Position numbers and translations under genes: made by a program. Below the pieces are notes generated by a model. The model saw nothing but the letters and a program-made list of their open reading frames with translations. It made no database searches and was not told where the DNA came from. DNA of 64,000 bases. Source: Numida meleagris (lineage: Eukaryota; Chordata; Aves; Galliformes; Numididae). The stretch covers positions 5,246,499 to 5,310,498 of the forward strand of contig NC_034421.1 of assembly GCF_002078875.1 (NCBI RefSeq), given 5' to 3'. Positions 57,408 through 64,000 of the stretch are shown here, piece by piece; the first letter of the stretch is position 1; every line of letters starts with the position of its first letter.

Positions 57408-60400
57408 ATGATGAAGTTTCGGTTCCGGCGGCAGGGCGCCGAGCCGCACCGCGAGCGGCTCCGCCACGATCTCTTCGCCTTCAGCAAGGTGCGGGCCAGG
57501 CGGGGGGCGGGACCCCGAGCGGCGGCGGGAGGCGGGACCGGAGCGCCCCCCCACCCCGAGCTGTGCGGGATGCGGGACCCCCCTGAGAGCGGGGGCGGCC
57601 CCGGGGCTGTGGGGAACAGGGGGGTGTGGAGGGGCCCCACATCGATGCTCACCCCTCAAACCGAGACCCCCCCCCCCGGGGCGGCAGCAGCCCGGTGCCG
57701 GCCACCCCGCTCCCAGCGCGGGTTTGCCCCCACCCCCCGCGACCCATTGCGTCCCCGAGTGTGACCCCCGTGGTGCTGCGGGACCTCCGTGGCCGCCTCG
57801 TAGCACTGCAGCGCGGTGACACCCCCGGGGCTGGGGGCTGCTTTGCACCCCCGGGATGTGCCCCGTGGCTCTGGGGGCCCCCACCTGGAGCAGCGCTGTG
57901 CCACCGTCCCTGTGTCACCCCCCGGGGTACCGCTCTGTGCCCCGTCCCCACTTGGGGAACCCCTGCATCCTTCTGCCCGGCGCCCCGCAGTGCTGGGACA
58001 TCCCCAACTCCCGATGACGCTGAGGGCAGGAAAACATTGTCACCGTGCCCTCCTCCCTGGGACGCAGCTCCCCACATTGCTCCCCACGGATCTGGGGTGC
58101 CCCAAACCCATAGCAGTCTCAGCCCGCCCCAGGTTTGGGGTCCCACCAGCAGCCCCTGTCCCGGGGGGGTTTACCCCGGGGGGAGGGGGATGATGGCTGC
58201 ATGGCGGAAGCCGTGAGCGCCCTGGGACGCTGCCTGCCCACCTGCCTCCCATTAAGGTCTTGGGTTTTGTTGTTTTTTTTTCCTTCCTCGCAAGCTCCAA
58301 ATCTGCCTCAGATTTGCTGTAATTTGGCCCAGAGTGCTCCTTGGCTGTCCGGAGCAGCCTGCTGCCGGATGCGGCCCCGCTGCTGGCGGGAGGAGAGGGG
58401 CTGTGGGGGGGAGTGGGCCCTCAGCCACCGTCCCCAGTGCTGCCATCCCCAGTCCCTGGGCATCCCCAGTGCCACCGTCCCTGGATCCTCGAGCAGCCCC
58501 CAGTGCCATCATCCCCAGTAGCACCGCTGCCGCTGGAGCACCAGGTGGCGGTGGGGGGGGTGGCTGTCCTGCAGTGAGGGTGTTTTTGGGGTTCTGCTGG
58601 GGCGGTCCCATTGGCCCCCATCCGAACACGGCACTCAGGGTGTCCCCATGGTGTCCCCTCCCCCGCTGGCTTTCAGCCTCCTGGAGCCAAGCGTGCATCC
58701 CGCAGAGCCTTTGGGGTGCTGTGCAGGCGGTGGGGGCTGGCACCCAAATTTATCCTCAGACTGAGAGCATTGCAGAACCCTCCTGCAAGGGGACATCGTG
58801 GTCCCTGCTGCCAGGTGACACCGCAGAGCAATCGGGAGGTGTCACCCAGGAGCACTTTGTTGTCGCAGCCCCTGGGATCGCTCCCTGGTGCAAAGGTGGC
58901 GGGTGTCCCATCCTCCCCCCCCCACCTTGTCCCCAAATGCTGCCCAGCCCCTCCCGGAGCAGCGAGCCTGGGCACGCCGCCGTCGCGGACTTCCTTGGGA
59001 AGGTGCCCGCGGGGGCTCAGCGGGGCCGGCGCTGCTCCCTGGCTGGTCCCGCTTGCCTGGTTCTGCACGGCACCGCCGGGAACCCCCGTGTGCTCCTTGG
59101 GGTGCTGCTGTGGATGGGGGCATCCCGCTGCCTTTGGGCGGGGGTTTCGCCTCCCTAAGGTGAAGGCCACCCTGGTCCTTTGGTGTCGTTTGGGGTGGTT
59201 TGGTCAGTTTTGGGATGCAGACCCTTAAGGCGGCTCCCGGGTACCACCGCGGCATCCTCAGCGCGTCATAGGGCCGGGGCTGCTGCACCTCGATGCCACC
59301 CTGCTGGGTGCTGGGGGTGCTGCTGCTCCTACCGGGGGGGGGGGCTCGGGGTTTGGGGGGGCTCTGCTCTGACCCCTCTGTCCCCGCAGACGGTGGAGCA
59401 CGGCTTCCCCAGCCAGCCCAGCGCCCTGGCCTACGACCCCCGGCTGCGAGTGATGGCCATCGGCACTAAGGCGGGAGCTGTCAAGCTGTATCCTTTCCTA
59501 ACCCCCCTTCCAAAAAACAAAACACTGGGGGGGGTGGAACGCGGCCCCCAGCCACGTCCTGGCGGTGTCCGTCCATCCGTCCAGCTGGGCTGCAGCTGTG
59601 CTGAGCCGGGGGGGGAGCGCTGGGGGCTGGAGCAGAACGGCCGCCTTGTCCCGAACCCATGCACTCAGAGCGGTGTTCTGGGGAGGAAAAGGCTGGAAAA
59701 CAAACCCAACCAAAACCCAGGAGCGGGGCGGGATGGGATGGATGCTCCCGGCCCGGGATGTTGCGGCCGCGCTTTGTTGCAAGCGGGGAGGCTCGGCCGT
59801 GCTGCTGGCGGGCGGCCAGGGCTGGATGCGGCCGCACTGGGGGCCCCGCGCCCCAGGATGGGGGGGGGGGGCTGGGGGGGCTGTGTCCTGTGCGGGATTC
59901 TTTTTTCTTTCTTCCTTTTTTTTTTTTTTTTTTTTTTGCATTATATATATGGTTGTTGGTTTTTATTGGAGGGGAGGGTCGTCCCTGCTTCCCCACCTCC
60001 ATCAGCTTGCTGTGTCCCTGGCTCAAAGGTGGCATTTTAGTGCCGGTGCCATCCCGGCTGTGCCCATGCGGTGCTGGGTCCGGCTGTGGGTAGGATGCTC
60101 GGGGACCATCTCCATCCCCCAGCAATCTTTGTTCCCTTGGCCACCAGGGAGTCCCAGCACTCGGTCCCCCCATCATACTGCCCTGCTGCCGGCCACTGCA
60201 TGGCCCCAGTGCTTTTTGGCCAGCAGCACGTTTTGGGGACGGGGCGTTGGGTTCCGTTTGGAGCCCTTTGGTGTTGTGCCACGGGGAGGTGAGCAGGGCT
60301 GGGTGCCGTCCCCACGGGTCGGCAGCTGCCCCGGGGCTGTGCTTTTGCTCCGCTCCTTGATCCCCGTGGCCCCAACCCGGCTGTCTGGCTCCTCCAGGAT

Positions 60401-63400
60401 GTCCCCAGCGCCGCGGCGGCTCCAGCCTGGCCACACCGGCGCTGCCAGACAGCTCCCACCTGCCAGAGCCGCCGGGCCGGTTCCCCGTGCCCAGGGCAGT
60501 GTGCGGGGCACGGGGTGGTGTGCGGAACCCGCGCTGCAGGGATGCGTCTGTCCCAGGCCCCATGCGCAGCTCTGGGGCGCAAGAGGCGATGCCCGGGGTC
60601 GGGACCGTGGAGGCAGCTGGCTGGGTGGGCTGTGGGGTCGGTGAGCTGGGAACCGGGAGGCTCCTTGCGGTTGGGGTGCTGCGCGGTTATGGGCGCTGAG
60701 CATCAGTGCCGGTCCTGCCGCGCTTCCTGCCGAGCCGCGTTGCCGATGGAGGAGCCGGGACCAGTTGGGTGAGTGCGGCCGTGCTGGCGCATACCAAACC
60801 CCACCCTGCTGAGAAAGAAGGGGGTGGCGGAGGCCAGGATCCGGCCCGGCCCTCGTGTGCCCTCCCGGCCGCGTGCCAACCGCATCCTGACCCGCGGCGG
60901 CGGTCGGAAGCGCTGGGCGCACAGTGACGGTGCAGTGGAGCACTCGGTGCCGTGGCTGTGCCGCGCCGGCGTTGGCTGCATCCCCGTGCCCGCTGCGCTG
61001 GGGGAGCCCATGGGAAAGCTGACGGCCCCAGGAGCTCCCAGCGCTGTTGACATTGTCCATGCCCGAGCGAGCGTGGTTAATTGGGGCCGTCCCCGCGGGT
61101 GGGCTCCCCGGCCCCGTGCCGAGTGCGCAATGGGGCGGCCAGATGGGATCGGGAATCTCTCAGATCCATCCCATTGAGAGCCCACGCTCTGGGCTGGAGG
61201 GTGTGCAGGGTGCATCCCACCCCAGAGCCCAGCGCTGGGGCCTCTGGCTCAGCACCATCCAACCTCATTTCCTCGGCCCCAGCTGCAAACCCTCCGGCTC
61301 GCTGCCGTGCGGGGCCGCTCGGGGCCCTCAGTGCGGGGCTGGGGTGGGCTGGGGGCAGGAAGCGGGCGGGGGGAGCAGCGGGATGAGCGCGGCAGAGCGG
61401 GTTGCTCCCAGCAACGCGAGCCAGAGGCCGTTGCTTGGTGACCCTCGGTGAGGGATCGGGGGACGTGTGGGGGGCGTGGGGTTGGAGCAGTGAGAGCAGT
61501 GGGGGCTTGGCTGCGATGGGGGGGGGTTAACCTGGGCTCGGTGCGGGCTGCTGGTTGAGTGGCATCCAAGCGGAGCTCGGAGGGGCTGCATTGTTTTTTT
61601 GTTGTGGTTTTTTTGTTGCTTTTCCTTAATGGCCCCCCAGGTATGGCGCGCCTGGCGTGGAGCTGACGGGTTTGCACAAGGAGACGGCCACTGTCACCCA
61701 GCTGCACTTCTTGGCCGGGCAGGTAGGTGGGGGTGCTGGGGGGTTTTGCTGAACCCTGGTGGCGGCCCCCAGAGCTCACCCACCGTCTCCCCCCTCCCGC
61801 TCCCCACCCAGGGCTGGCTGCTGTCCCTGCTGGACGACAACTCGCTGCACCTCTGGGAGATCTACCAGAAGGAGGGCTGCTCCCACCTGGAGGAGACACG
61901 CAGCTTCGGGCTGCCTGCACGCCCCGGGTCAGGCACTGCGCCACTCCTCCTCCTCCTCCCCCTCCTCCTGCCCTGCGCTGGGGCTGGGGGGCTCCCAGCT
62001 GGCTTCAGTCCCCGTGGGGTGACCCCGCTGTGGGCGGTGATGCTCGTTTCCTCGCCGGGCGCGTTGGGGCGGTGGTGGGTGAGGTCTGCCAGAGTTTACA
62101 CCCGGCTCCGCGCCGGGGTGAGGCTTGGCTTGGCTGCAGGGTTTGTGCTGATTGTTTTGCTTAAAGAGGGGAGGGGGGGAAGCAGGGAGCGGGGATGGAG
62201 CGGAGCAGCTCTGTGGCGTGGGAGAGCTGGGGCGGGCAGCTCCCGGGCTCTGTGCACACCTGGGCAGCGATAAGGGCACCGGCCCCGTGCTGGGAATGGC
62301 ACGGGGGAGCGGGTGGCTGAGGCCAAGGTGACCTTGATTGGGGATCGGGGNNNNNNNNNNNNNNNNNNNNNNNNNNNNNNNNNNNNNNNNNNNNNNNNNN
62401 NNNNNGCGGGAGAACCTTGGCCAGATTGCCCCTCCCGCTCCTGCCCTGGGTCCGGCCATGGTGAAAGCCACGTGGCCCTGCGGTGGCTCAAGGTCTCAGG
62501 GGGACCCTTGATTTGTGTGTCCCCTCTGGTGAAGGTCTCTGTTCTTCATGCTGCCTCCACGCAGCCCTGATCTCAGGGTGTAATTAATGGCTCAGTAATT
62601 GCCTGTCACCACCGAGGCTGATAGTGGTGACCGAGCAGCGTGGCCGCTGTCCCTGCGCACCATCCCCGTCCCCATTGGGGTGACGCTGAAGCAGGATGGG
62701 GGGCTCTTGGGGTGTCCTCACTGCTTCCCTCCCTCCTGGCGCTGGGGACGTGCAGCTGACGCAGCCCCGTTCCCCCCACAGCTGCTCCCCCAGCATCACA
62801 CGGGTGACAGTGATCCTGCCCACATCCCCGGGTGCCGTGGCCTGCCTGGGCACCGAGGGTGGAGCAGTGTACTTCCTCGCGCTGCCTGCCCTTGTGCTGC
62901 TGGAGGACAAAACCCTCTTCCAGGACGAGATCCTACAGAGGTGAGCACCGGCCCCGCACCCCTAGAACCCCAATTCCCGACTGCCCCCCTGCTCCCTGAC
63001 CCCTGCTGTTCTCCTCCCTGCAGCGTGCCCGATGATTACCGCTGCGGGAAGGCGCTGGGGCCGGTGGAATCCATCCAGGAGCACCCCCGGGACGCTGGGA
63101 GGCTGCTGATCGGGTACAGCCGGGGGCTGGTGGCCCTGTGGGACCAGAGCACGCGCACCGTGCAGCATCTCTTCCTTGGGAACCAGGTACCCAGGCCGGG
63201 CTGGCTCTTTTACAGTGGGGAGGGGTTCATCCTGCTTCCTCCCTGGGTCCCAAACCCCCCGCTGTCCCCTTCCTGCAGCAGCTGGAGAGCCTGGCCTGGG
63301 AGCACAGCGGGAAGAGCATTGTCAGCTCGCACAGCGACGGCGGCTACATGGTGTGGGCAGTGGGCGGCAGCGGGCAGCGCACGCAGCAGCCCGTCATGGC

Positions 63401-64000
63401 CACCATCCCCTACGGTGCGTGGGCGCATGCCCCTAACCCCCCCCCACCCTGAGGGGCACCTGGGGGCTCCGGGCGTTGGGGTCACGTTAGGGTTGGAGTG
63501 TTGTAAATGTGGCACGACCTTCATTTCAGGTCCGTTCCCGTGCAAAGCCATCAGCAAAATCGTGTGGCGGACGTGCGAGTCAGGGTAGGTGATGGTGGCA
63601 GGGACACACGGTGCTGGAGGGGGTTTGGTGTGGGGACGGTGCCCCACGGAGCCGTGATCCATCTTCTTCCCCCCGCAGGAACCCCTTCATCATCTTCAGT
63701 GGCGGCATGCCGCGGGCCAGCTACGGTGACCGGCACTGTGTCAGCGTGCTGCAGGGCCAGAGCCTCGCCACGCTGGACTTCACCTCCCGCGTCATCGACT
63801 TCTTCACAGTGCAGGACCCCGAGGTGCCGGAGGGAGGTACGTCATGCAGCACCAACCCCACGGTCCCCAGGTTGGGGTTGGGGTTTCCATTACCTTCATC
63901 TCTCTCCCCCCCCTCCCCCCCCAACAAGGCTTCGAGAACCCCCGTGCCCTGGTGGTGCTGGTGGAGGAGGAGCTGGTGGTGATCGACCTGCAGACTCCGG
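57408..64000 (+). CDS. LLGL1: LLGL1, lethal giant larvae homolog 1 (5' part, runs off window)
   Basis: Cortical polarity scaffold of the Scribble module, regulated by aPKC and built on WD40 beta-propellers. Exons 57408-57488, 59390-59487, 61641-61722, 61812-61927, 62782-62940, 63024-63186, 63279-63414, 63530-63584, 63679-63836 and 63929 to the window end, all in frame and GT/AG, give about 373 residues of a family near 1,060. N-terminus [15 protein letters not shown] is diagnostic, with two consecutive ATGs in CCACCATGATG. Further anchors are [52 protein letters not shown] and [12 protein letters not shown]. The aPKC phosphorylation sites and second propeller lie beyond the window. Confidence 0.96.
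58424..58530 (+). repeat. Imperfect C-rich minisatellite in LLGL1 intron 1
   Basis: Several degenerate copies of a unit resembling 'ccatccccagtgccaccgtc' occur in tandem. Confidence 0.55.
62351..62405. other. Assembly gap (55 N)
   Basis: Run of N inside LLGL1 intron 4. It does not touch an exon. Confidence 1.

Larger units (their letters stand above)
57489..62781. other. LLGL1 introns 1-4, GC-rich
   Basis: Intron 1 (57489-59389) and intron 2 (59488-61640) are GC-rich with many G-runs of 8-12 bases (for example near 59330-59342 and 59860-59880) that could form quadruplexes, plus a 22-base T-run at 59916-59937 followed by 'gcattatatatatgg'. No exon or repeat family was recognised. Long antisense frames here result from base composition. 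Confidence 0.55.

Noticed and set aside
59916..59937. T22 run as poly(A) tail of an antisense retrocopy
   Set aside because: No recognisable gene-like sequence precedes it on the minus strand and no target-site duplication was apparent.
59481..60563. 360-codon antisense frame and sense frame of similar length in LLGL1 intron 2
   Set aside because: Both strands are open because of GC-rich, Pro/Arg/Gly composition. LLGL1 exons on either side join without it.

Overview
The window is vertebrate nuclear DNA, almost certainly from a bird and probably a galliform close to chicken. The evidence is spliced genes with GT/AG introns, several CR1 LINE 3' ends (the standard avian retroposon), short GC-rich introns, CpG-rich promoters and no Alu or L1. 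All four recognised genes lie on the + strand in the order DRG2 - MYO15A - ALKBH5 - LLGL1. This is the order I know from human 17p11.2 (Smith-Magenis region), so the window is a conserved syntenic block. Assignments rest on exon-by-exon translation compared with family sequences from memory; no database search was run.

Layout. 1-2.8 kb: probable 3'-UTR tail of an upstream gene (GID4 by synteny only) and an unassigned spacer. 2.8-12.2 kb: DRG2, 13 coding exons, 364 codons, CpG/ETS promoter and a 3'-UTR of about 1.3 kb. 12.2-17.07 kb: intergenic or MYO15A 5' region with AT-rich, possibly conserved non-coding blocks. 17.07-37.87 kb: MYO15A, with 64 coding exons reconstructed in a continuous frame (about 3,426 codons). 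It has a giant 3.5-kb exon coding the N-terminal extension, a myosin motor with a 6-nt microexon, IQ neck, MyTH4, degenerate FERM, SH3, second MyTH4 and FERM, and a C-terminal PDZ ligand. 37.87-39.1 kb: very short MYO15A 3' end running straight into the ALKBH5 promoter, with a 325-nt assembly gap. 39.1-56 kb: ALKBH5, four exons, 374 codons, long introns and a long 3'-UTR. 57.0-64.0 kb: LLGL1 promoter and its first ten exons; the gene runs off the end of the window.

The genes are functionally unrelated: a translation-associated GTPase, a hair-cell unconventional myosin, an m6A RNA demethylase and a polarity scaffold. They share a neighbourhood, not a pathway. I see no prokaryote-like system, CRISPR array, tRNA or rRNA. 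The most interesting material is inside MYO15A: the microexon, the unexplained repeats and conserved cores of the N-terminal extension, an in-frame retainable intron and an ER/K-like neck segment. The unidentified ORF remnant in DRG2 intron 3 and the candidate non-coding elements before MYO15A and inside ALKBH5 intron 1 come next.
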